Notes under the pieces: model-generated
Seen by the model: only the letters and a program-made list of their open reading frames with translations
Databases searched by the model: none
Told to the model about the DNA's origin: nothing
Program-made: the position numbers and the translations under genes
Source of the DNA: Clostridium fallax
Lineage (GTDB): Bacteria > Bacillota > Clostridia > Clostridiales > Clostridiaceae
Assembly (NCBI RefSeq): GCF_900129365.1
Contig: NZ_FQVM01000001.1
Span: forward strand, 62,001-126,000
DNA: 64,000 bases
Reading direction: 5' to 3'
Shown: in pieces, positions 16,968 to 24,864 of the stretch
Position numbering within the stretch: the stretch's first letter is position 1
Layout: every line of letters begins with the position of its first letter

Positions 16968-16981
16968 AGTAAACATTTACA
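16968..16981 (-). promoter_or_regulatory. Candidate CcpA (cre-like) site in the nan regulatory region
   Basis: The minus strand reads TGTAAATGTTTACT, matching the relaxed cre consensus TGWNANCGNTNWCA except at the central C and the last base. It lies between the two nan promoters. A match of this quality can arise by chance in AT-rich DNA. Confidence 0.35.
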
Positions 16982-17021
16982 TGAATTATTAAAAAAATAT
17001 TTTAATTTATTTGATGATTTA

Positions 17022-17050
17022 ATTATAAATGTTCTCGCAAACATTTTCAA
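17022..17050 (-). promoter_or_regulatory. Distal nan promoter with a second operator copy in the spacer
   Basis: On the minus strand TTGAAA (17045-17050), exactly 17 nt, TATAAT (17022-17027). The spacer contains ATGTTTGCGAGAACAT (17029-17044), the same palindrome as at 16913-16928 with two changes, 116 bp away. Confidence 0.72.
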
Positions 17051-17105
17051 GTGTATTTTTTGTTTTTTTTATAAATTCTTAAAATTCTAACAATATCATA
17101 AAATT

Positions 17106-17156
17106 AAAGGAGCTATTCTTATAATATTTAAATATATTTTAATTTATAGCTCCTTT
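17106..17156 (-). terminator. Terminator of the TetM-family GTPase gene
   Basis: AAAGGAGCTAT (17106-17116) pairs with ATAGCTCCTTT (17146-17156). It lies about 40 bases past the minus-strand stop codon at 17196. Confidence 0.7.
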
Positions 17157-17195
17157 TTACTTATTTTTATTTAAATTTCACATTTTTTCTTGAAA

Positions 17196-19157
17196 TTACT
17201 TCCTTAAACAATGAATATAATCCTCTACTTTGTCAGCATCTACTGTATATGACTGTCCTTTCGAACAAAATATAGATTTTGATGTATATTCACTATCTTT
17301 ATTTTTATCATAATTAAATCTTTCTATAATTTCAGATTCATTATGACAATACTCATATCCATCAAAATTCAAAGTTATAATACCTTTTCCCTTTGTAAAA
17401 GATATTAATTCTACACTATAGTTCATAAAAGTAGCTACTGGTCCTCTTCCAATTACAATACAATTGTTCTCATTAATTTGTGGTGGATTAAATGTTCCAT
17501 TTAATTTTTGTATATCAGATAATACTCTTCCTATATAATCTGATTGCACTTCTATTTTAAAATTATAATAAGGTTCAAGAAGTTTATTTTTTACCTTTTC
17601 TAAACCTTGCCTTAAAGCTCTATATGTCGCTTCTCTAAAATCTCCGCCACTAGTATGCTTTTTATGGTACCTTCCATCTAATAATGTTATTTTTAAATCT
17701 GTTATAGGAGAACCAGTTAATATTCCTTTATGATCTTTCTCGAAAATATGAGTTTTTACTAAGTTTTGACTTCCTATATCTAAATTATCTACATGACATT
17801 TACTTTCAAAGGATATTCCACTATTTCTATCCCCTGGTTCTATCTTTAAAGACACTTCTCCATAATGACCTAAAGGCTCAAAATGACCATATCCTAAAAC
17901 CGATTCATTTATAGTTTCCTTATAAAGTATTTCGCAAGGTCCAAATTCTATTATAACTTTAAATCTATCTTCTAATATTTTCTTTAAAACCTCTAATTGT
18001 ATAGTTCCCATAATATTTATATTAATTTCTTTATGGTATTCATCCCAAACTACATTCAAAGTAGGATCTTCCTCTTCTAAAATTTTAAAATATTTTAAAA
18101 CATCTTTATAGTTTACCTCCTTACCAAAAATAACTTTAGACTTTAAAGTTGGTGTAGTATTAAAGTTAACCCTATCTTTTAAAGTTCCAACACCATCTCC
18201 AGCTAATCCTTTAGAAATTCCAACTGCTGCAAAAACTTCTCCAGCAGAAACCTCATCAACAGTTTTAAATTTTTCACCATTATAAATTCTTATTTCATTT
18301 ATTTTTTCACAAAAATCATTTGATTTATCTCCATAGGATAAATCATCTTTAACTTTTAATTTTCCTTTTAAAGCTTTTATATATGTTATTCTTTTACCTT
18401 TATCATCATATCGAACCTTATATATCCTCCCTGAAAAATTCTCCTCTTTTATATAATTTGTATATGTAATTATATCCAATTTATATAAAAATTCATCTAT
18501 TCCATCATCATAAAGAGCAGAACCTTTAAATACAGGAAATATAACTCTATTTTTTATCATATTTTTTATAGATTGTATCCAAAGTTCTTTATTATAATTA
18601 CCTTCTAAATATCTTTCAAGAAGTTTCTCATCCTTATCTGCTATAAATTCTATTAAATCTTCACTAATTTTATTTTCATCAAAGTTATCATCTAAAACAA
18701 AACTGTTGTTTTTTGTAAGTTTTAAAGAAATCTCATCAAAAACCTTATTTATATCGGCATTTTCTCTATCAGTTTTATTGATGAAAAATAATGTAGGTAT
18801 ATTATATTTTTTAAGTAATGTAAAAACTTTTTCTGTATGAGCTTGAACTCCATCAACAGCACTTACTATAATTACAGCATAATCTAAGATATTTATAGTT
18901 CTCTCCATTTCTTGTGAGAAATCAATATGTCCTGGAGTATCTATTAAATAATAAGTTGAATTATTATATTCAAATATTCCTTGATCTGAAAATATAGTAA
19001 TTCCTCTTTCTCTTTCTATACTATGACAATCTAAAAAAGAATTTTTATGATCTACCCTTCCTCTAGATCTTATACTATTTGTATGATAAAGTAATTGTTC
19101 TGCAAAAGTAGTTTTTCCTGCATCTACATGTGCCAGTATTCCAATTGTCTTATACAT
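17196..19157 (-). CDS. TetM/TetO-family translation GTPase (EF-G-like)
   Basis: This 653-residue GTPase starts at the ATG at 19157 because AAGGTGG lies nine bases upstream; the ATG at 19166 overlaps that site. The G motifs are complete: AHVDAGKT (G1), RERGITI (G2), DTPGHIDF (G3), NKTD (G4) and GSAL (G5). Domain II and domain IV-V regions follow, with the full ribosomal-protection-protein length (about 640-660). Family members remove tetracycline from the ribosome or act as EF-G paralogs. This one is divergent from TetM and TetB(P) as I remember them and lies in an ordinary chromosomal setting with no mobile elements or TetM-type leader, so resistance is unproven. Confidence 0.82.
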   Translation of the reverse strand: MYKTIGILAHVDAGKTTFAEQLLYHTNSIRSRGRVDHKNSFLDCHSIERERGITIFSDQGIFEYNNSTYYLIDTPGHIDFSQEMERTINILDYAVIIVSAVDGVQAHTEKVFTLLKKYNIPTLFFINKTDRENADINKVFDEISLKLTKNNSFVLDDNFDENKISEDLIEFIADKDEKLLERYLEGNYNKELWIQSIKNMIKNRVIFPVFKGSALYDDGIDEFLYKLDIITYTNYIKEENFSGRIYKVRYDDKGKRITYIKALKGKLKVKDDLSYGDKSNDFCEKINEIRIYNGEKFKTVDEVSAGEVFAAVGISKGLAGDGVGTLKDRVNFNTTPTLKSKVIFGKEVNYKDVLKYFKILEEEDPTLNVVWDEYHKEININIMGTIQLEVLKKILEDRFKVIIEFGPCEILYKETINESVLGYGHFEPLGHYGEVSLKIEPGDRNSGISFESKCHVDNLDIGSQNLVKTHIFEKDHKGILTGSPITDLKITLLDGRYHKKHTSGGDFREATYRALRQGLEKVKNKLLEPYYNFKIEVQSDYIGRVLSDIQKLNGTFNPPQINENNCIVIGRGPVATFMNYSVELISFTKGKGIITLNFDGYEYCHNESEIIERFNYDKNKDSEYTSKSIFCSKGQSYTVDADKVEDYIHCLRK

Positions 19158-19261
19158 ATTTAACATCCACCTTTTTATAACACTATGGTCATATTATATC
19201 AAAGTAGAAAATTTATTAGAATAACATTTCCTAAGAACTATTTTGTATAAATATCCTTTAA

Positions 19262-19304
19262 ATAAAAAAAAACCAAAAGACTAGAATTTTTCTAATCTTT
19301 TGGT
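19262..19304 (-). terminator. Terminator of the 134-residue protein gene
   Basis: ACCAAAAGA (19272-19280) pairs with TCTTTTGGT (19296-19304), extended by TAGA/TCTA, with a run of T on the minus strand (rc of 19264-19271). Confidence 0.8.
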
Positions 19305-19336
19305 CTTCTCATAAAAAATATTAAAATATGTAGGTA

Positions 19337-19741
19337 CTATTTGCTTAAACTATCTATCCATTTATCTATAAGTTGTTCTTCTTTATCTTCTAATTTATCA
19401 ATCTTTTTTAAATCCTTAATTGTTTTTGAAACCTTATTTTTTAATTCTTTTTTATTTAAATAATCATCACAACAATGACTATAAATCTTATCAAATTCTT
19501 TAAATATTTTTTTAACTTCTTTCATTGCTTTCTTTTGATCTCTTTCAGTTTTAATTTTATCTAAATAATTTCTAATTTTAGATTTTTTAGTATCCAATTC
19601 TTCTTTATTCTCTGATTTTTCACTAACTTCTTCTATATGATTTATTATATCCTCTAATCTCTTTTCAGTATGGTCTATAGTAGTTTGTTCAACAGGATCT
19701 AAAACTCCCCAATCAGTCATGATTACTTCTAATTCCTCCAT
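19337..19741 (-). CDS. Hypothetical helical, charged protein of 134 residues
   Basis: GAGGTGAG precedes the ATG at 19741. The product is almost entirely charged and helical (38-130 rich in Lys, Glu, Asp; DTKKSKIRNYLDKIKTERDQ and similar) and probably forms coiled coils. The N-terminus MTDWGVLDPVEQTTIDHTEKR is unlike the rest. A CC pair (HCCDDY) is the only cysteine feature. There is no signal peptide or membrane segment. I recognise no family. It has its own terminator and sits between the two-component operon and the TetM-like gene, all on the minus strand, without clear functional linkage. Confidence 0.6.
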   Translation of the reverse strand: MEELEVIMTDWGVLDPVEQTTIDHTEKRLEDIINHIEEVSEKSENKEELDTKKSKIRNYLDKIKTERDQKKAMKEVKKIFKEFDKIYSHCCDDYLNKKELKNKVSKTIKDLKKIDKLEDKEEQLIDKWIDSLSK

Positions 19742-19935
19742 AAAATCTCACCTCTAAAATATATTTTAAGACATTTAGCTATACTAAACATCTTTCTTTA
19801 ATTTAATTATATCATTATTAATAGATAATGATTATTATCTTTCTATAAACTATTTTAATAAACTTTATAGTCTTTAAACAAATTTAAAAATTAAATTAAA
19901 TTATAATAATAAAGGATCCTAATATATTTTAATTT

Positions 19936-21351
19936 TTATATAAAGAATTCTACTACAGCTCCATTTTCATTATTATATATATGTATCTTCCCTTTATGTT
20001 TTTCTATTATTATTTTGCATATATATAATCCTAATCCTGAATTCCCACTATTCTTTTGGCGAGATTTATCTCCTCTATAAAATTTATTTAAAGCTAAATT
20101 TAAATCTTCCTTTGTAAAGCCTTTTCCTTCATCGTATATTATAAAATTTAATTTATTTTCTTTTATTAAAACCTTTAAAGTTATATTTCCTCCCTCTTTA
20201 GTATATCTAAGAGAATTCATAAAAATATTATCTAAAACTCTAGATATATTAAATTTATCAAAATTATAACTAAAATCTTTAGATATATTTTCTGTTTTTA
20301 AATTAATTTCTATATTATTTTGGTCTCCTAAAATTCTATATTCATCTATTTTACTTTTTAAAAAATCTTTTAAATTTACCTTTTTTAAATTTAATTTAAA
20401 ATGAGGATTTTCTAATTTATTTAAAGTATTTAAATCCTCAACAAGAAGAATTGCTCTATCTGTAGATTTATTAATTATATTTAAATATTTTAATAATCTT
20501 TCTTCATTTTTATAAGCTCCATCTTCTAATAATTGAGCATTTCCTTTTATTAAAGTTAAAGGACTTCTTAAATCATGAGATAATGATGAAATCATGTCCC
20601 TTTTTTCTTCTTCTACATTCCACTGATTTTTTAAAGTTATTTTTAATTGCTTTCTCATTTCCTCAAAAGAATCAATAACACTTCCAAGTTCATTATCATA
20701 TGAATAATTTAATGTAAAATCTAAATCATTTTCTTTTATCTTTTTAGAAGCTTCAATTAGTTCCTTTAAAGGCTTATTTATATTTTTAGATAATTTGGAA
20801 CCAAAAATTATAGTATATAAAATTATAAATAGAAAGGGACATATTATAATAATATTAGTTAAAACTTTAAAAATACTCTTTGGAATTTGATTGGGTGTAA
20901 CCTTTAAAATATATCTAAGCATTACAACTCCGGTTATAGATGCATTTTTATCTATAACTGGCAAATAATAATTTACTACATTTTTAGAATCAATATCCGT
21001 GGTATTTAGCCTTCTTAATATTTCTCCTTTATCTATAGTTATATTTTCTTTTAAAGTACCATACTCACTATTATTTTTAAAATCTATGACTTTATATAAA
21101 AATCCCTCACTAGGTATAACATCATCTAATTTATCTTTATAATTTTCATCTAAAACTTTATCGCTATTTTTATCTACAAAGGATTTAATTTTAGGAACCA
21201 TATTTTCATAATGATTAGCTGGATTTATAACCTTTATATTCATAAGAAAAAAGTATAAACTAGTTAATATCAAAACACTTAAAATACTACTAACTATAAT
21301 CAATATAAAAGTTAATACAAATTGTTTTTTTAAAGAATATTTCTTAAACAT
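19936..21351 (-). CDS. Sensor histidine kinase paired with an ABC-2 transporter
   Basis: This 471-residue kinase has a membrane helix at about residues 12-36, an extracytoplasmic domain (about 40-160), a second helix at about 163-185 (IIIICPFLFIILYTIIFG), a HAMP linker (185-240) and a kinase core. The phosphoacceptor His259 is in SLSHDLRSPLTLIKG. The N box (NIFMNSLRYT), the G1 box (YDEGKGF) and the G2 box (GNSGLGLYICK) are intact. The gene start overlaps the response-regulator gene by 8 bases. It senses an unknown envelope signal, likely an antimicrobial peptide given the adjacent transporter, and phosphorylates the regulator encoded just upstream. Confidence 0.87.
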   Translation of the reverse strand: MFKKYSLKKQFVLTFILIIVSSILSVLILTSLYFFLMNIKVINPANHYENMVPKIKSFVDKNSDKVLDENYKDKLDDVIPSEGFLYKVIDFKNNSEYGTLKENITIDKGEILRRLNTTDIDSKNVVNYYLPVIDKNASITGVVMLRYILKVTPNQIPKSIFKVLTNIIIICPFLFIILYTIIFGSKLSKNINKPLKELIEASKKIKENDLDFTLNYSYDNELGSVIDSFEEMRKQLKITLKNQWNVEEEKRDMISSLSHDLRSPLTLIKGNAQLLEDGAYKNEERLLKYLNIINKSTDRAILLVEDLNTLNKLENPHFKLNLKKVNLKDFLKSKIDEYRILGDQNNIEINLKTENISKDFSYNFDKFNISRVLDNIFMNSLRYTKEGGNITLKVLIKENKLNFIIYDEGKGFTKEDLNLALNKFYRGDKSRQKNSGNSGLGLYICKIIIEKHKGKIHIYNNENGAVVEFFI

Positions 21352-22051
21352 TTCTATTTTCCTTCTTTAAATCTTTATTCCACTTATATCCTATCCCCCA
21401 TATGGTTTCTATATAATGAAAATCCCTATTTACATTTTGAAACTTTGCTCTTATTTTTTTTATATGTTCTGCCACTGTAGAAGAATCACCTTCAGCATCA
21501 TAGCCCCAAATATTTTCATACATTCTTTCTCTTGAAAATACTTGTCCTTCATTTAAAGCTAAAAGTTCTATAATATCAAATTCCTTTCTAGTTAAAGATA
21601 TCGCTTCATCAAAATACAGAATCTGTCTACTATTTAAGTTAATCTTTAAATTATCAAAAATCATATAGCTCTTATCTTCTAAAGAAACTCTCTTATCTCT
21701 TCTTAAGTGAGCTTTAACCCTTGCCCTTATCTCCTTAATACTAAAAGGCTTTGTAATATAATCATCTCCACCTAAAGCTAAACCTTTTATTATATCCTTT
21801 TCTTCAACTTTAGCAGTTAAAAATATTATTGGGCAAGAAATAATATCTCTAATTTCTTTACAAAAAGTAAAGCCATCTTTTTCTGGCATCATTACATCTA
21901 ATAACATTATGTCTGGAGATACCTTTAACTTTTCTAAAGCTTCATCTCCACAAGAAGCCTTATATACTAAATAATCTTCATCTGTGAATGTATCATATAA
22001 TAAATCTAAAATTTCTAAATCATCATCTACAATTAAAATTTTTTCTTTCAT
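21344..22051 (-). CDS. OmpR/PhoB-family response regulator
   Basis: The start chosen is the ATG at 22051 with AGGTG eight bases upstream; the GTG at 22060 lies within that site. The 235-residue protein has a receiver domain with acidic pocket DDD (residues 9-11), phosphoacceptor Asp52 (LLDVMMPEKDG) and conserved Lys in TKPFS, followed by a winged-helix DNA-binding domain (FDIIELLALNEGQVFSRE, IKKIRAKFQ, WGIGYKW). It is translationally coupled to the histidine kinase gene. It probably controls the ABC transporter genes encoded just upstream in the same direction. Confidence 0.9.
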   Translation of the reverse strand: MKEKILIVDDDLEILDLLYDTFTDEDYLVYKASCGDEALEKLKVSPDIMLLDVMMPEKDGFTFCKEIRDIISCPIIFLTAKVEEKDIIKGLALGGDDYITKPFSIKEIRARVKAHLRRDKRVSLEDKSYMIFDNLKINLNSRQILYFDEAISLTRKEFDIIELLALNEGQVFSRERMYENIWGYDAEGDSSTVAEHIKKIRAKFQNVNRDFHYIETIWGIGYKWNKDLKKENRNV

Positions 22052-22156
22052 GTTTATCACACCTAGCTTAATAATTTAAATATCTAAAAATAATAATTAT
22101 AATCTATAAAGTTTATATTTAAAGATATTATTATACAAAATTATACATCAATAAAA

Positions 22157-22921
22157 CTAATATAAATAATCTTTTCTTTTAAAAATAATAACAGATGCTA
22201 TTAAGGTTATAACAGCAATTAAAGTGCAGCTAATAATAAGTGTTGTATTTTTATTATTTAAAACATCAAAAATAAATTGTGAACTGAAAGCCATAAACCT
22301 AAATATCTGGGATAAATAAACTAACCCAACACATAAAGATAAACTTCCTAAATAAGCTATAACAGAATTAGGAGATAAAATTCCCACAATAGAACTTATT
22401 CCTAATAATGATAATAATATTATAAATTCAACTCCATAAAACTTTAAGTTGTATAAAAAAGCTCCAACTAAATTATAATTATTACCATCAAAAAACACTG
22501 TACTGCTAGTTTTATCTAAGAATAAATATCCAAATAAAATCCCTAAAATAGCTATACTAAATACAAATAATCCAGTAAATATAATTGAAGTTATTATTCT
22601 ACTTATTATGAAATCTATTTTTTTATATGGTCTTAACATTATTAATCTATAACTTCCAGATACATCTTCATGATTAAAAATATCACTAAAAACTATTGGA
22701 CAAAATATAAAGAATAAAAATAAATGAAACTCTCTTAAAATAAATGGTGCTCCATTTAAAGAATTTAATTCTATTGTTGTTAATGGATCATAAAAACCTA
22801 AATTAAAAATTCTTATATAAAATCCATTTAAAATAAATACTATATATGCTATTAAAAGTAAAATCTTATACTTTTTACTATGAATCATTCTGTAAAATTC
22901 GCTTATAACTAAATTTTTCAA
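22157..22921 (-). CDS. ABC-2 type transporter permease
   Basis: This 254-residue protein has about six transmembrane helices and a short cytoplasmic N-terminus, typical of the permeases of bacitracin- or lantibiotic-type ABC exporters. The segment FNHEDVSGSYRLIMLRPYKKIDFIISRI is the amphipathic coupling region that docks on the ATPase. It follows the second permease gene by 15 bases and precedes the response regulator. A heterodimeric permease pair with one ATPase and a two-component system is the LanFEG/BcrAB-type immunity arrangement. The substrate is not evident from the sequence. Confidence 0.8.
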   Translation of the reverse strand: MKNLVISEFYRMIHSKKYKILLLIAYIVFILNGFYIRIFNLGFYDPLTTIELNSLNGAPFILREFHLFLFFIFCPIVFSDIFNHEDVSGSYRLIMLRPYKKIDFIISRIITSIIFTGLFVFSIAILGILFGYLFLDKTSSTVFFDGNNYNLVGAFLYNLKFYGVEFIILLSLLGISSIVGILSPNSVIAYLGSLSLCVGLVYLSQIFRFMAFSSQFIFDVLNNKNTTLIISCTLIAVITLIASVIIFKRKDYLY

Positions 22922-22935
22922 AGTTATCCTCTCCT

Positions 22936-23760
22936 TTAAACTAATTTATCTGACTTTTTATATATAAAATAATTAATACTAAAAAATATAAAAATGTAAC
23001 CTAAAATAATTAGAGATATATACCAAAACAAATTATTGCCACTTGGTATCATAGCTTGTATACCATTAATTTGAACTTCAGTTAATGATAAAAGTTTTAT
23101 TTTTAAAGTTTTCAAAGTATCTTCTCTAAAAAATACACCTATAACTGTTGGATACATTAAAGAAAATAATAAGAATCCAATGCTAATTCCTGTAGCAATT
23201 ACTGTGGATTTACTTATAATTGCTATAAAAAATATAACTTGAGAAAATGCTATTAAAGTTAAAAATAAAATTAAATAATATTTTAAAGAATATAAAAGCA
23301 TTTCTATTCCATTAAGTGTATTAACATAATATAATAAACTAATCTTATTTATTTTAGGAAAAATAAAATATCCTGCTAAATAACTTCCAATAAAACAAAT
23401 CATCAAAAATAAAAACATAAATGCTGCTATAACTAAAAATTTAGATAAAAATATATTTGCCATTTTTATAGGTCTTATTAGAACCATTCTTATAGTTCTA
23501 TTTCTAAATTCTTCTGTAACAGATAGTATAATCAAGAATATTAAAATAATATTAAATACTAAAATAAACTTTTTTTGTAGAACTTCTAATGGAAATTTAT
23601 AAAGACTAATATATTGTGGATCTGCTATATTTAATGATTTATTAAATTTTATAGAATCTATAACTGAAACTACTATTACTACAATTGATAATAAAAAACA
23701 AAGAACTGTAGTTTTTCTCTTCCAAAACCTTTGCCATTCACATAAAAAAAGATTTTTCAT
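22936..23760 (-). CDS. ABC-2 type transporter permease
   Basis: This 274-residue protein begins MKNLFLCEWQRFWKRKTTVLC, and contains six predicted membrane helices and the conserved coupling stretch VTEEFRNRTIRMVLIRPIKMANIFLSK. It is homologous to the neighbouring permease and sits 14 bases downstream of the ATPase gene. Together they would form the membrane part of the exporter, expelling or shielding against a peptide or other hydrophobic compound at the cytoplasmic membrane. Confidence 0.8.
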   Translation of the reverse strand: MKNLFLCEWQRFWKRKTTVLCFLLSIVVIVVSVIDSIKFNKSLNIADPQYISLYKFPLEVLQKKFILVFNIILIFLIILSVTEEFRNRTIRMVLIRPIKMANIFLSKFLVIAAFMFLFLMICFIGSYLAGYFIFPKINKISLLYYVNTLNGIEMLLYSLKYYLILFLTLIAFSQVIFFIAIISKSTVIATGISIGFLLFSLMYPTVIGVFFREDTLKTLKIKLLSLTEVQINGIQAMIPSGNNLFWYISLIILGYIFIFFSINYFIYKKSDKLV

Positions 23761-23773
23761 TTTTCATTTCTCC

Positions 23774-24508
23774 TTATTTCATTAAGTTTACAAATACTTC
23801 TTCTAGATTATTAGAATCTTTCATAGTATTTAATAAATCATTTTTGCTTCCACTCCAAACTAATTTTCCTTCCTTTATCATAACTAAGTTATTACAGATT
23901 TTTTGAAGCTCGTCTAATAAATGACTAGATATAAAAAATGTAATTCCTCTTTCTTTATTAAGGTTTAGTATAAGCTCTCTAAGATCTACGATTCCAATAG
24001 GGTCTAACCCATTAGTAGGTTCATCTAAAATTATTACTTTAGGATTATTTAAAAGAGCTTGAGCTATACCTAATCTTTGCTTCATTCCTAAAGAATAAGT
24101 AGAAACCTTATCTCCCTCTCTTCCTTCAAGTCTTACTATTTTTATTACCTCTTTTACCTTTTCCTCTCTTTCTTCTTTGGTCATTCCTTCATTTAAAATT
24201 GATAGATTTAATAAAGCCTCTTCTCCTGTAAGGTAAGGAAAAAATATAGGTTCTTCAACAATAGCCCCTAAATTTTCTAATGCTTTTTTTCTATCTTTTG
24301 TAACATCAACACCATTTAAATAAACTTCTCCTGAGGTTTTACCTATAAGTCCAGTTAAAATCCTTATCATAGTAGTTTTTCCAGCACCATTAGGACCTAT
24401 AAATCCACAAATCTCTCCTTCATTAACTTTAAAATTCAAATTATCAATTATAATTCTTCTTCTAATCTTTTTAGTAAGATTATTTACTGAAATCATTTCT
24501 CTTGACAT
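23774..24508 (-). CDS. ABC transporter ATP-binding protein, BcrA/LanF-like
   Basis: This 244-residue ATPase has Walker A GPNGAGKTT (residues of about 38-46), the Q-loop region GAIVEEPIFFPYLTGEEALL, signature TYSLGMKQRLGIAQ, Walker B VIILDEPTNGLD and the H-loop FFISSH. The VEEPIFFPYLT segment and LDPIGIVDLRELI resemble BcrA and lantibiotic immunity ATPases. It is the first gene of a five-gene minus-strand run: ATPase, two permeases, response regulator, histidine kinase. A tentative set of TTAAAGA repeats lies about 95-130 bases upstream. Confidence 0.88.
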   Translation of the reverse strand: MSREMISVNNLTKKIRRRIIIDNLNFKVNEGEICGFIGPNGAGKTTMIRILTGLIGKTSGEVYLNGVDVTKDRKKALENLGAIVEEPIFFPYLTGEEALLNLSILNEGMTKEEREEKVKEVIKIVRLEGREGDKVSTYSLGMKQRLGIAQALLNNPKVIILDEPTNGLDPIGIVDLRELILNLNKERGITFFISSHLLDELQKICNNLVMIKEGKLVWSGSKNDLLNTMKDSNNLEEVFVNLMK

Positions 24509-24600
24509 TTTCTTTTATCAATCCTTTCCCTTATATAAATTTTATTTATTTTTATGATAGATTTAAAATTAGAAAAATTTAAAATTTATTTTTTCTTCTC

Positions 24601-24638
24601 TTAAAGAGTAACTTGAATTTTTAAAGAAACTTTAAAGA
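24601..24638. promoter_or_regulatory. Candidate response-regulator boxes upstream of the ABC operon
   Basis: TTAAAGA occurs at 24601-24607, 24621-24627 and 24632-24638, spaced 20 and 11 bp; OmpR/PhoB-family proteins bind direct repeats at about one helical turn. The rest of 24509-24750 is AT-rich with no other signal recognised. Confidence 0.3.
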
Positions 24639-24744
24639 TTTTAGATTATATAAAAATATTTTTAGATTTAACTAAACATCATTTATAAAAAATAAATTAA
24701 CTTTCTAATTTATTTTTTATTAGATTTATTTAACTCTATTAAAG

Positions 24745-24840
24745 CAAAAAAAAGCTGTATCAAAAGTCAAATCGCATACAATCTAGTTTATATAAAATAC
24801 TAAACTATAGATTGTTATTGATAAGCTTTATGATACAGCT
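24745..24840 (-). terminator. Fru operon terminator with GCTGTATCA ends and nested hairpin
   Basis: AGCTGTATCA (24753-24762) pairs with TGATACAGCT (24831-24840), and a run of T follows on the minus strand (rc of 24747-24752). Inside, CAATCTAGTTTA (24779-24790) pairs imperfectly with TAAACTATAGATTG (24801-24814). Confidence 0.8.
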
Positions 24841-24864
24841 CATTTTCTTTTATTATAAAATATA

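Noticed and set aside
17196..19157. Calling this gene a tetracycline resistance determinant
   Set aside because: Family membership alone does not show resistance, and the mobile context and leader of known determinants are absent.
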